From an uncultured Solirubrobacteraceae bacterium (lineage in GTDB: Bacteria > Actinomycetota > Thermoleophilia > Solirubrobacterales > Solirubrobacteraceae): a stretch of DNA of 6,098 nucleotides. Below the pieces are notes generated by a model. It searched no databases and had not been told where the DNA came from. It saw only the letters and a program-made list of their open reading frames with translations. Location: contig CATPAX010000063.1 in NCBI GenBank assembly GCA_955652215.1, forward strand, positions 1 through 6,098, written 5' to 3'. Of this stretch, positions 1 to 6,098 are shown one piece after another; positions within the stretch are counted from its first letter, which is position 1, and every line of letters begins with the position of its first letter. The position numbers were made by a program, and so were the translations under genes.

Positions 1-561
1 CTGTTCGGCGAACCCGATAAGGCGCTGCGCATCGACTTCAGGGCGCTGTCGGTGGAGCCCGTGCCGCTCGAGCTCGGCGACTACCAGCTGGTCACGCTCG
101 ACTCGGGAGAGACTCACTCGCTTGCCACCTCGGGATATAACCAGCGCCGTGAGGAATGCGCCGAGGCGTGCGCGCTGCTCGGGATCGAGAGCCTGCGCGA
201 CGCGACCGCCGAGATGGCAGCGGTGCTGCCCGACCCCCTGTCCAGGCGCGCGCTGCACATCATTGGCGACAACGCACGGGTGCTGGCCACGATCGAGGCC
301 CTCCACGATCACGACCTCCAAGCGGTCGGCCGCCTGCTCGACGAATCCCACGCGAGTCTCCGCGATCTCTATGAGATCTCGACGCCGGCGGTCGAGGACG
401 CGGTCCGGCGCTGCAAGCAGGCCGGGGCGATCGGCGCCCGGATCATGGGCGGCGGGTTCGGCGGCAACGTTCTGGCGCTGATGCCACCGGGCGCAATGCC
501 GCCAGCGCAGGCAATCCGGGTGCGTCCTGGTCCCGGCGCGGAGGTGAAAGCTGATGAGTGA
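1..561 (+). CDS. galK: Galactokinase, C-terminal part (5' end outside window)
   Basis: GHMP-superfamily sugar kinase that phosphorylates D-galactose with ATP to galactose-1-phosphate, the first committed step of the cytoplasmic Leloir pathway. The frame is open from base 1, giving 186 residues; galactokinases are usually about 350-400 residues, so roughly the first half is missing. The visible part starts with LFGEPDKALRIDFRAL, which in the family follows just after the catalytic-Asp segment (MDQxAS), so that Asp lies just outside the window. Family landmarks seen are LDSGETHSLATSGYNQRR (residues about 32-49 of this fragment) and the third GHMP motif GARIMGGGFGGN, with GGGFGG encoded at 448-465. 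An Asn follows this motif where many relatives have Cys or another small residue. The first ATG in this frame (52) is internal, not the start. The gene ends in TGA at 559-561 and overlaps hutH by 8 bases. Other GHMP kinases are possible but the SGYNxRR block favours GalK strongly. Confidence 0.9.
   Translation: MFGEPDKALRIDFRALSVEPVPLELGDYQLVTLDSGETHSLATSGYNQRREECAEACALLGIESLRDATAEMAAVLPDPLSRRALHIIGDNARVLATIEALHDHDLQAVGRLLDESHASLRDLYEISTPAVEDAVRRCKQAGAIGARIMGGGFGGNVLALMPPGAMPPAQAIRVRPGPGAEVKADE
540..546 (+). promoter_or_regulatory. Ribosome binding site of hutH
   Basis: GGAGGTG lies 7 bases before the ATG at 554. It sits inside the last codons of galK and decides the hutH start. With the 8-base overlap of the two genes it suggests translational coupling of hutH to galK. 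Confidence 0.75.
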
Positions 562-2089
562 CCTGGAACTCGGACCCGACGGGGTCGAGCCCGCGACGGT
601 CGTCGCCGTCGCCCGCGAAGGGACCTTCGTGCGTCTCAGCTCGCACGCGCGAGAGACAATGGAGCGCAGCGCCGCGATTGTCCAGGGGATCGCCGATTCG
701 GAAGAGCCCGCATACGGGATCTCGACCGGGTTCGGCTCGCTGGCGATGGTCCGGATTCCCGCGGATGACCGGGAGCGCCTTCAGGAAGCGCTGATCCGCT
801 CGCACGCCGCCGGCATGGGGCCGGGGGTCGAGCGCGAGGTGGTGCGGGGGATGATGCTGCTGCGCGCGCGGAGCCTGGCGATGGGGTTCTCGGGCGCGCG
901 GCCGGTCCTGGCCGAGACGATGCTGGCGATGCTCGCCGCGGGTATCACACCGGTGGTGCCCGAGCACGGATCGCTCGGCGCGAGCGGAGACCTGGCGCCA
1001 CTCGCGCACTGCGCCCTGGCGTTGATCGGAGAGGGCCAGGTCGAAGCCTCCGACGGGTCGCTGCGACCGGCGGCTCAGGCGCTCGGCGAGGCCGGGCTCG
1101 AGCCCGTCCGCCTCGGGGCGAAAGAGGGGCTTGCACTGATCAACGGCACGGACGGGATCCTCGCGATGCTGGTCCTCGCTAACCACGATCTCGCTCGCCT
1201 GCTGGCGGTCGCCGACATCACCGCCGCGATGTCGGTCGAGGCGCTTCTCGGGACCGACCGGGCGTTCGCGGCGGACCTGATCGATCTGCGCCCCCAGCCC
1301 GGTCAGGCGGCGAGCGCGAGCAACCTCCGCGCGATGCTGAATGGCTCCGCGATCGTCGCCAGCCACCGCGAGGGCGACCCTCGCGTGCAGGACGCCTACT
1401 CGCTGCGCTGCTCGCCTCAGGTCGCAGGCGCCGCGCGCGACACGCTTGCGCATACCGAGCGCGTCGCCGCGGCTGAGCTCCGCTCGGCGATCGATAACCC
1501 GATGGTGCTCCCGGACGGCCGGGTCGAGTCGTGTGGGAACTTCCACGGGGCGCCGGTCGGGTTTGCCTGCGACTTCCTCGCGATCGCGGCCGCCGAGGTG
1601 GGGGCCATCGCCGAGCGACGGACCGACCGCTTGCTCGACGTGGCCCGCTCTCACGGGCTTCCGGCGTTCCTGACCCCGGATCCGGGAGTGAACTCGGGAA
1701 TGATGCTCGCCCACTACGCGCAGGCAGCGATGGTCGCCGAGAACCGGCGCCTGGCCGCGCCGGCGAGCGTCGACTCCCTGCCCACGAGCGCGATGCAGGA
1801 GGACCACGTGTCGATGGGATGGGGCGCCGCACGCAAGCTGCGCTCAGCCGTCAGCAACCTATCCCGGATCCTCGCTGTGGAGCTCGTGTGCGCCGCGCGA
1901 GGGCTCGATCTGCGCGCTCCGCTGCGCCCGGCTGCAGGGACAGCCGCCGCCCTCGAGGTGCTGCGCGAGCGTGTCGAAGGCCCGGGGCCCGACCGCTACG
2001 TGTCGCCCGAGCTCGCGCAGGCCCAGGAGATGATCGACTCCGGAGAGCTGCTGCGAGCAGTGGAGCAAGCCATCGGCCCGATGGAGTGA
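554..2089 (+). CDS. hutH: Histidine ammonia-lyase
   Basis: Cytoplasmic MIO-dependent lyase that removes ammonia from L-histidine to give trans-urocanate, the first step of histidine degradation. At 511 residues it is a normal full length for bacterial HutH. The self-forming MIO cofactor triad Ala143-Ser144-Gly145 sits in GSLGASGDLAPLAH. Other active-site landmarks are Tyr54 in YGISTGFG, His84 in SHAAGMG, Asn197 in INGTD, Tyr282 and Arg285 in DAYSLRCSPQ, GNFHG at 328-332 and Glu416 in QEDHVSM. The Ser-His pair at 83-84 and the QEDHVSMG segment are typical of histidine lyases rather than phenylalanine or tyrosine lyases, so I call it HutH and not a generic aromatic lyase; I infer the substrate from these motifs. 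The ATG is backed by GGAGGTG 7 bases upstream. It overlaps galK and is followed by the UGPase after 33 bases, so it is probably co-transcribed with both. No other hut gene is in the window. Confidence 0.94.
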   Translation: MSDLELGPDGVEPATVVAVAREGTFVRLSSHARETMERSAAIVQGIADSEEPAYGISTGFGSLAMVRIPADDRERLQEALIRSHAAGMGPGVEREVVRGMMLLRARSLAMGFSGARPVLAETMLAMLAAGITPVVPEHGSLGASGDLAPLAHCALALIGEGQVEASDGSLRPAAQALGEAGLEPVRLGAKEGLALINGTDGILAMLVLANHDLARLLAVADITAAMSVEALLGTDRAFAADLIDLRPQPGQAASASNLRAMLNGSAIVASHREGDPRVQDAYSLRCSPQVAGAARDTLAHTERVAAAELRSAIDNPMVLPDGRVESCGNFHGAPVGFACDFLAIAAAEVGAIAERRTDRLLDVARSHGLPAFLTPDPGVNSGMMLAHYAQAAMVAENRRLAAPASVDSLPTSAMQEDHVSMGWGAARKLRSAVSNLSRILAVELVCAARGLDLRAPLRPAAGTAAALEVLRERVEGPGPDRYVSPELAQAQEMIDSGELLRAVEQAIGPME

Positions 2090-2113
2090 TTCGGGGCGCG
2101 GGCGGGAAGGAAT

Positions 2114-2119
2114 GGAGGA
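2114..2119 (+). promoter_or_regulatory. Ribosome binding site of the UDPGP gene
   Basis: GGAGGA precedes the GTG at 2123, with only 4 bases between GGAGG and the start codon, slightly tight. It supports GTG 2123 over the next in-frame ATG at 2159, which has no clear purine-rich site before it. Confidence 0.6.
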
Positions 2120-2122
2120 ACC

Positions 2123-3502
2123 GTGAGCTCAGAGGGCATTCAGGCGGCCGAGCGCAAGATGCGCGAGGACGGCCAGGACGAGGAGGCGATCAAGGCGTTT
2201 CGCAGCGCCTACGAGCGCGTCCTCGCCGGCGAGTCCGCGATGATCCCGAGCTCGGAGCTCGAGCCCGCCTCCGACGTCCCTACCTTTGAGGACCTTCCGG
2301 AGCCAGACCCGAGCGAGGCGCTGGAGAAGGTCGTCGCGATCAAGCTGAACGGCGGCCTGGCCACGACGATGGGGCTGCGCAGCCCGAAGTCGCTGGTGGA
2401 GGCACGCGATGGCCACTCGTTTCTGGAGATCATCATCGGTCAGACGCTGTCGTTGCGCCGCCGCCACGATGTTCGGCTGCCGCTGGTGCTGATGAACAGC
2501 GAGGCGACCCGAGAGGCGACGCTCGAGGCGCTGGCGCGGTATCCGGAGCTTGATGCCGGCGTCCCGGCCGAGTTCATGCAGAGCATGATCCCCAAGCTCG
2601 ATGCCGAGCGGCTCGAGCCGATCGAGTGGCCGCAGGCCCCCGGCCTCGAGTGGAACCCGCCCGGGCACGGCGACGTGTACGGAGCGCTTCGGCGCTCGGG
2701 GATGCTGGCGACCCTGCTGGAGCACGGGTTCCGCTACGCGATGATCTCGAACTCCGACAACCTCGGCGCGAGCATCGAGCCACGGATCGCGGGGTTCATG
2801 GCCGCCGAGCAGGCTCCGTTCGTGATGGAGGTGGTGCGCGGCACCGAGGCTGACCGCAAGGGCGGGCACATCGGCCGCCTGCGCTCCGACGGGCGCTTGG
2901 TGCTCCGCGAGACCGCGCAGACCCCCAAGGAGGACGAGGGGTCCTTCCGCGACTACAAGCACTGGCGCTACTACAACACCAACAACCTGTGGCTCGACCT
3001 GCAGGTGCTCTCGGACGTGCTCGAACGCTCCGGCGGCGTCCTCGAGCTGCCGCTGATCCTGAACCGTAAGACGGTGGATCCGCGCGATCCGAGCACGCCC
3101 GAGGTCCTTCAGCTCGAGAGCGCGATGGGCGCCGCCATCGGGACCTTCCCAGGAGCGCGGCTGCTGTGCGTGCCGCGAACCAGGTTCATCCCCGTCAAGA
3201 CGACCGACGACCTGCTCGTGATGCGCTCCGACGTGTATTCGCTCACCGACGATTTCGTCGTCGAGCCGGTCCCGGAGCGGCGAGGCAGCCTGCCCTATGT
3301 CGAGCTCGAGTCCCGCTTCTTCAAGCTGCTTGACGATTTCGATGCCCGCTTCCCGGACGGGCCGCCGTCGCTCCGCGAGGCCGAGCGCCTGCGGGTGGCG
3401 GGTGACTTCACCTTCGGCGCGGGCGTCGTCGTCCGAGGTTCGGTGCAGCTGAGCTCCGACGAGCCCGTTCGGATAGAGCCAGGCACGGTTCTGAGCGGTT
3501 AG
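2123..3502 (+). CDS. UTP--glucose-1-phosphate uridylyltransferase (UDPGP/UGP2-like family)
   Basis: Makes UDP-glucose and pyrophosphate from UTP and glucose-1-phosphate, supplying the Leloir pathway and glycan or exopolysaccharide synthesis in the cytoplasm. It is 459 residues, somewhat shorter than the roughly 500 of eukaryotic UGP2, and belongs to that eukaryote-like family, not to the usual bacterial GalU family. In order: a charged helical N-terminal region (1-66); the nucleotide-binding loop KLNGGLATTMGLRSPKS (74-90, Lys89); NPPGHGD (178-184); the NSDNLG motif (210-215) expected to bind sugar nucleotide and metal; NTNNLW (285-290); IPVKTTDDLL (356-365, Lys359); and a short C-terminal tail (about 425-459) with GDFTFGAGVVVRGSV, resembling left-handed beta-helix turns. 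The family loop normally reads LNGGLGT; here Ala80 replaces the last Gly. GTG is chosen as start because of GGAGGA just upstream. UDP-N-acetylhexosamine pyrophosphorylases are distant relatives, but the motif set fits glucose-1-phosphate uridylyltransferase best. It is likely in one transcript with galK and hutH. Confidence 0.9.
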   Translation: MSSEGIQAAERKMREDGQDEEAIKAFRSAYERVLAGESAMIPSSELEPASDVPTFEDLPEPDPSEALEKVVAIKLNGGLATTMGLRSPKSLVEARDGHSFLEIIIGQTLSLRRRHDVRLPLVLMNSEATREATLEALARYPELDAGVPAEFMQSMIPKLDAERLEPIEWPQAPGLEWNPPGHGDVYGALRRSGMLATLLEHGFRYAMISNSDNLGASIEPRIAGFMAAEQAPFVMEVVRGTEADRKGGHIGRLRSDGRLVLRETAQTPKEDEGSFRDYKHWRYYNTNNLWLDLQVLSDVLERSGGVLELPLILNRKTVDPRDPSTPEVLQLESAMGAAIGTFPGARLLCVPRTRFIPVKTTDDLLVMRSDVYSLTDDFVVEPVPERRGSLPYVELESRFFKLLDDFDARFPDGPPSLREAERLRVAGDFTFGAGVVVRGSVQLSSDEPVRIEPGTVLSG

Positions 3503-3523
3503 CGGCCGCAACACGGCGCGCCG

Positions 3524-3546
3524 GCTGCCCGCGGGGCACGGGCGGC
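3524..3546 (+). terminator. Possible GC-rich hairpin terminator after the UDPGP gene
   Basis: Bases 3524-3531 can pair with 3539-3546 in an 8-bp stem (one G-U pair) around a 7-base loop. A smaller alternative is the perfect 5-bp stem TGCCC/GGGCA at 3526-3538. It lies 21 bases past the TAG at 3500-3502, in the only sizeable gap of the window (3503-3571). No T-run follows, so it is not a classical intrinsic terminator. In such GC-rich sequence a hairpin of this size can arise by chance. No convincing -10/-35 promoter is visible in the rest of the gap. Confidence 0.3.
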
Positions 3547-3571
3547 GGTCGGGTGCAAGAGTGTCGGTGTC

Positions 3572-4501
3572 GTGCTCGAGTGTCGCGAGCTCCGCAAGAG
3601 CTTTGGCGAGTTGCAAGCCGTCCGCGGCGTGTCCTTCCAGATCGCCGTTGGGGAGACCTATGGCCTGCTCGGCCCCAACGGTGCAGGCAAGACCACGACG
3701 ATCTCGATGGCCTGTGGCCTTCTCGAGCCCGACGCCGGTGAGGTGACCGTGAACGGAGAGCGGCTCACCACGCGCAGCGTCGCCCTCAGGAGCGCGATCG
3801 GCTACGTGCCCCAGGAGCTGGCGATCTACCCCGATCTGACCGCCCGCGAGAACCTGCACTTCTTCGGCCGCCTGTACAGCCTCCCATCCGACGCGCTCAG
3901 CGCTCGCGTGGCCGAAGTACTCGAGGTCATCGGTCTCACCGATCGCGCCGACGATCGCACCGGGGAGTACTCAGGCGGGATGCAGCGGCGTCTGAACATC
4001 GGCATGGGACTGCTGCACCGGCCGAAGCTCCTGATCCTCGACGAACCGACCGTCGGGGTCGATCCCCAGAGCCGCAACGCGATCCTCGAAAGCGTCGAGC
4101 AGCTCGCGGGGGAGGGGATGGCCGTGCTGTACACGACCCATTACATGGAGGAGGCGGAGCGGCTCTGCGACCGGATCGGGATCGTCGACCTGGGCGAGAT
4201 GAAGGCCGAGGGGACGCGAGCCGAGCTCGTGTCGCTGGTCGGCGAGGAGGACCGGGTCACGCTCGAGGGCGACGGGGAATTTGAGCGCGCGGCTCGGGCA
4301 TGCCTCGAGCTTGAGCCAGTCCGCACCGCGACCGTCCGTGACGGCGCGCTCGACCTGATAGTCGATGAAGCGCGGACTCTGCTGCCCGAGCTGCTGCGAG
4401 TCGCCACCGACGCGGGACTCGCTGTCAGCGCGGTGGAGGTGGTCGAGCCCGATCTCGAAGCGGTGTTCCTGCACCTCACCGGCAGGGCGCTACGAGACTG
4501 A
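3572..4501 (+). CDS. ABC-2 type transporter, ATP-binding subunit
   Basis: Nucleotide-binding subunit of an ABC exporter; it hydrolyses ATP at the inner face of the membrane to power the permeases encoded next to it. It has 309 residues, typical for DrrA/NatA/CcmA-like ATPases. Visible motifs are Walker A GPNGAGKT (34-41), Q-loop Gln81 in YVPQE, signature YSGGMQ (133-138), Walker B LLILDE (153-158) with catalytic Glu158, D-loop GVDPQ (162-166) and H-switch His190 in TTHYMEE. All catalytic residues are intact. Residues about 225-309 form a C-terminal extension ending in PDLEAVFLHLTGRALRD, the usual ending of ATPases paired with ABC-2 permeases. Start is GTG 3572, which begins the expected LECRELRKSFG strand; the ribosome site is weak (AAGAG at 3557-3561, 10 bases away), so the start is less certain than the rest. 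The permease begins 5 bases after its stop. Drug, lipid or polysaccharide export and sodium extrusion are all known for relatives; the substrate here is unknown. Confidence 0.93.
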   Translation: MLECRELRKSFGELQAVRGVSFQIAVGETYGLLGPNGAGKTTTISMACGLLEPDAGEVTVNGERLTTRSVALRSAIGYVPQELAIYPDLTARENLHFFGRLYSLPSDALSARVAEVLEVIGLTDRADDRTGEYSGGMQRRLNIGMGLLHRPKLLILDEPTVGVDPQSRNAILESVEQLAGEGMAVLYTTHYMEEAERLCDRIGIVDLGEMKAEGTRAELVSLVGEEDRVTLEGDGEFERAARACLELEPVRTATVRDGALDLIVDEARTLLPELLRVATDAGLAVSAVEVVEPDLEAVFLHLTGRALRD

Positions 4502-4506
4502 ACGCA

Positions 4507-5667
4507 GTGCGCGCCGCGCTTCTGATCACCGGCAAGGATCTGCGACAGCGACTGCGCGATCGCTCCGCGCTGCTGGTGGCAATCGTGGTGCCGCTGGTGC
4601 TGGCGGCGATCTTCGGACTGATCTTCAAGAACGCGACCGGGGGACGCGTGACGTTCACCTTCGGGCTCGTCGACCAGGACCGCGGGACCGCCGCCCAGCA
4701 GTTTGTCAGTGACGTCCTCACGCCCCTGCAGCGCAGCGGCCTGATCGTGATCCGGCGAGAGCCAACATTGTCGGCAGGACGAAGCGCCGCCAACAACAAC
4801 AAAGTCGCCGCGACGTTCGTTCTCCCTGCCGGGTACTCAGCCGCGGTCGCGTCCGGACGTCTCGCGGGTCTGCGTGTCCTGGGCAGCGTCGACTCGCCGA
4901 TCGGAGCCCAGGTGGCGCAGGCGATCGCTGGGTCCTACGCGGACCGGATCGACACGCTGAGGATCGCCCAGACGGCGGCTCGCGCTGGACTTCTCCGCGC
5001 CGGCGGATCGCCACCCGCCGCGGCGCTGGCACCGGTTCGTATCGTCGATGCTTCGTCGAAGAACCGGCAGCTCGACGCCGGCACCTTCTACTCCGTGGGA
5101 ATGGCCGTGTTCTTCCTGTTCTTCACGGTTCAGTTCGGGGTCTCGAGCCTTCTCGACGAGCGGCGAGACGGGACGTTCGCGAGGATGCTGATGGCGCCGA
5201 TCAGCCGCCACGCCGTTGTCGCTGGGAAGCTTGCGACGAGCCTGGTGCTCGGCTGCGCGAGCATGGCCGTGCTCGCGATTGCAACTCACTTCCTGCTCTC
5301 CGCCCACTGGGGTAACGCGCTGGGGGTGGCCCTGCTGATCGGCTCCGGAGTGCTCGCGGCCACATGCGTGATGGCCCTGGTCGTGACCATCGCGCGCACT
5401 CCCGACCAGGTCCAATCGTGGCAGTCGATGGTGGCGCTGGTGCTCGGAATGCTCGGCGGGACGTTCTTCCCTGTCGCCCAGGCGGGCGGCGTGCTCGCAG
5501 CGCTCAGCTTCGTCACGCCGCAGGCGTGGTTCCTGCGCGGCATCGAGAACATGGTGGGCGGAGCTGGCCCCTCAGCGGTGATTGGCCCGGTGGCGGCGAT
5601 CCTGGCGTTCGCGCTCGTTACCGGCACGCTCGCGGCGCTGCGGGCTGGGAGGCTCCGGGCGCAATGA
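4507..5667 (+). CDS. ABC-2 type transporter permease (first of two)
   Basis: Membrane subunit of the exporter driven by the ATPase just upstream. It is 386 residues and complete. Layout: a short cytoplasmic N-terminus rich in Arg and Asp (1-20), TM1 (about 21-40), a large extracytoplasmic domain (about 41-190), then five predicted TM helices near 192-214, 241-264, 270-296, 307-327 and 357-378, six in total. After TM2 comes the cytoplasmic segment LLDERRDGTFARMLMAPISR (215-234), the characteristic coupling region of ABC-2 permeases (general form ERxxGTxxRLLxxPxSR). This is the NatB/YhaP-like, large-loop type of ABC-2 permease. The GTG start at 4507 gives a normal N-terminus; its ribosome site is weak, so translation is probably coupled to the ATPase gene, which ends 5 bases earlier. 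It overlaps the next permease gene by 4 bases. The substrate is not recognisable. Confidence 0.9.
   Translation: MRAALLITGKDLRQRLRDRSALLVAIVVPLVLAAIFGLIFKNATGGRVTFTFGLVDQDRGTAAQQFVSDVLTPLQRSGLIVIRREPTLSAGRSAANNNKVAATFVLPAGYSAAVASGRLAGLRVLGSVDSPIGAQVAQAIAGSYADRIDTLRIAQTAARAGLLRAGGSPPAAALAPVRIVDASSKNRQLDAGTFYSVGMAVFFLFFTVQFGVSSLLDERRDGTFARMLMAPISRHAVVAGKLATSLVLGCASMAVLAIATHFLLSAHWGNALGVALLIGSGVLAATCVMALVVTIARTPDQVQSWQSMVALVLGMLGGTFFPVAQAGGVLAALSFVTPQAWFLRGIENMVGGAGPSAVIGPVAAILAFALVTGTLAALRAGRLRAQ
5647..5652 (+). promoter_or_regulatory. Ribosome binding site of the second permease
   Basis: GGGAGG, 11 bases before ATG 5664 and within the last codons of the first permease. It supports the start of the truncated downstream gene and its coupling to the upstream one. 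Confidence 0.55.
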
Positions 5668-6098
5668 AAGCACTGGCGATCGCCGGCACCGATCTGCGCC
5701 GCTTCCTGCGCTGGCGGGCGAACCTGTTCTTCGTGTTCGTGCTGCCGATGATGATCATCCTGCTCTTGGGGGCCGCGTTCGGCTCGAACAAGGCACGAAT
5801 CGGGGTGGTCGGAGGGAATAGCGGTCGGCTCGCCGCGCAGCTCGTGGCATCACTGCGTGCGGCTCCCTCGATCGAGCTCAGCCGATACGGACGTGTGGGC
5901 GATTTGCAGCGGGCGGTCTCGCACGGGACGGTCGACGCGGGGATCGCGATCCCCTCCGGATACGACTCGGACCTGGCGAGCGGCGGGAGCGTCAGCGTCA
6001 GCTATTTCGCGCGTCCCGACTCGGTTGCGCAGCAGCTGCGGGCCACCGTGCAGTCCGTGGTGGCTGCTCAGGCTCGAGTGCTGGCAGTCGCACAGCTC
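5664..6098 (+). CDS. ABC-2 type transporter permease (second), N-terminal part (3' end outside window)
   Basis: Frame open from ATG 5664 to the window edge with no stop, giving 145 residues: the N-terminal region of another ABC-2 permease. It has a short basic N-terminus (DLRRFLRWR, 10-18), TM1 (about 19-39) and the start of an extracytoplasmic domain. It resembles the first permease position by position: a transport-type N-terminal helix, then IGVVGGNSGRLAAQLV (46-61) against FGLVDQDRGTAAQQFV, and IAIPSGYDSDLASG (94-107) against TFVLPAGYSAAVASG, so the two are paralogues. The start lies in an ATGA overlap with the stop of the preceding gene and has GGGAGG upstream. The pair probably forms a heterodimeric channel with the ATPase encoded at 3572-4501. 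The coupling motif and remaining helices are expected beyond the window. Confidence 0.88.
   Translation, partial: MKALAIAGTDLRRFLRWRANLFFVFVLPMMIILLLGAAFGSNKARIGVVGGNSGRLAAQLVASLRAAPSIELSRYGRVGDLQRAVSHGTVDAGIAIPSGYDSDLASGGSVSVSYFARPDSVAQQLRATVQSVVAAQARVLAVAQL

Noticed and set aside
443..1807. Long open frame on the minus strand opposite hutH (454 codons)
   Set aside because: Its translation is rich in Arg, His and Gly with no family motifs, and it lies wholly opposite galK/hutH. Long antisense frames are expected in GC-rich coding DNA because stop codons are rare.
554..2089. hutH as a tyrosine or phenylalanine ammonia-lyase, or an aminomutase
   Set aside because: The Ser83-His84 pair, QEDHVSMG and the roughly 510-residue length fit histidine lyases; nothing seen favours an aromatic amino acid substrate.
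1531..2289. Alternative + strand frame of 252 codons across the end of hutH and start of the UGPase
   Set aside because: It is Arg/Ala/Gly-rich with no motifs and lies inside two well-supported genes in another frame.
3502..3522. Two 8-base palindromes, GCGGCCGC and GGCGCGCC (NotI and AscI sites), five bases apart
   Set aside because: This resembles a cloning junction, but both are pure G+C octamers that occur naturally in such GC-rich DNA. The flanking genes are continuous and of the same composition, and no vector sequence is seen.
2129..3859. Very long open frame on the minus strand opposite the UGPase (576 codons)
   Set aside because: It spans the UGPase, the intergenic gap and the start of the ATPase gene, has low-complexity Arg/Leu/Ala-rich content and no recognisable motif. 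The + strand frames carry intact family motifs.
4786..4803. AAC AAC AAC AAA run (Asn-Asn-Asn-Lys) in the first permease
   Set aside because: It is too short to count as a repeat and falls in a variable part of the extracytoplasmic domain, without disturbing the frame.

Overview
This is a GC-rich, densely coded window (about 70% G+C by eye, with codon third positions mostly G or C). All genes lie on the + strand. It suggests a high-GC actinobacterium. The eukaryote-type UDP-glucose pyrophosphorylase and the GTG starts fit that, and a Thermoleophilia/Solirubrobacterales-like origin is a guess that the sequence alone cannot prove.

Left part (1-3502), metabolic genes: the C-terminal half of a galactokinase (galK) runs into a complete histidine ammonia-lyase (hutH), and the two reading frames overlap by 8 bases. 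After 33 bases comes a complete UTP--glucose-1-phosphate uridylyltransferase of the UDPGP (UGP2-like) family. GalK and the uridylyltransferase belong together functionally: galactose-1-phosphate is made by GalK, and UDP-glucose drives the Leloir pathway and glycan synthesis. HutH opens histidine degradation (histidine to urocanate plus ammonia) and looks like a metabolic outsider physically embedded between two sugar genes. No hutU, hutI or other hut gene is visible.

Middle (3503-3571): a 69-base gap containing a GC-rich hairpin without a U-tract. It probably separates two transcription units, but this is uncertain.

Right part (3572-6098), an ABC-2 type exporter: one ATP-binding subunit is followed after 5 bases by a complete ABC-2 permease. 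That permease overlaps by 4 bases (ATGA) a second, related permease which runs off the end of the window. The two permeases share the same layout, suggesting a heterodimeric membrane channel powered by a homodimer of the ATPase. The substrate cannot be read from the sequence.

There are no RNA genes, mobile elements, CRISPR arrays or extended repeats that I can support. The window looks like ordinary chromosomal housekeeping and transport DNA. The points worth a second look are the gene order galK-hutH-UGPase, a substitution in the UGPase nucleotide-binding loop, and the tandem permease paralogues.
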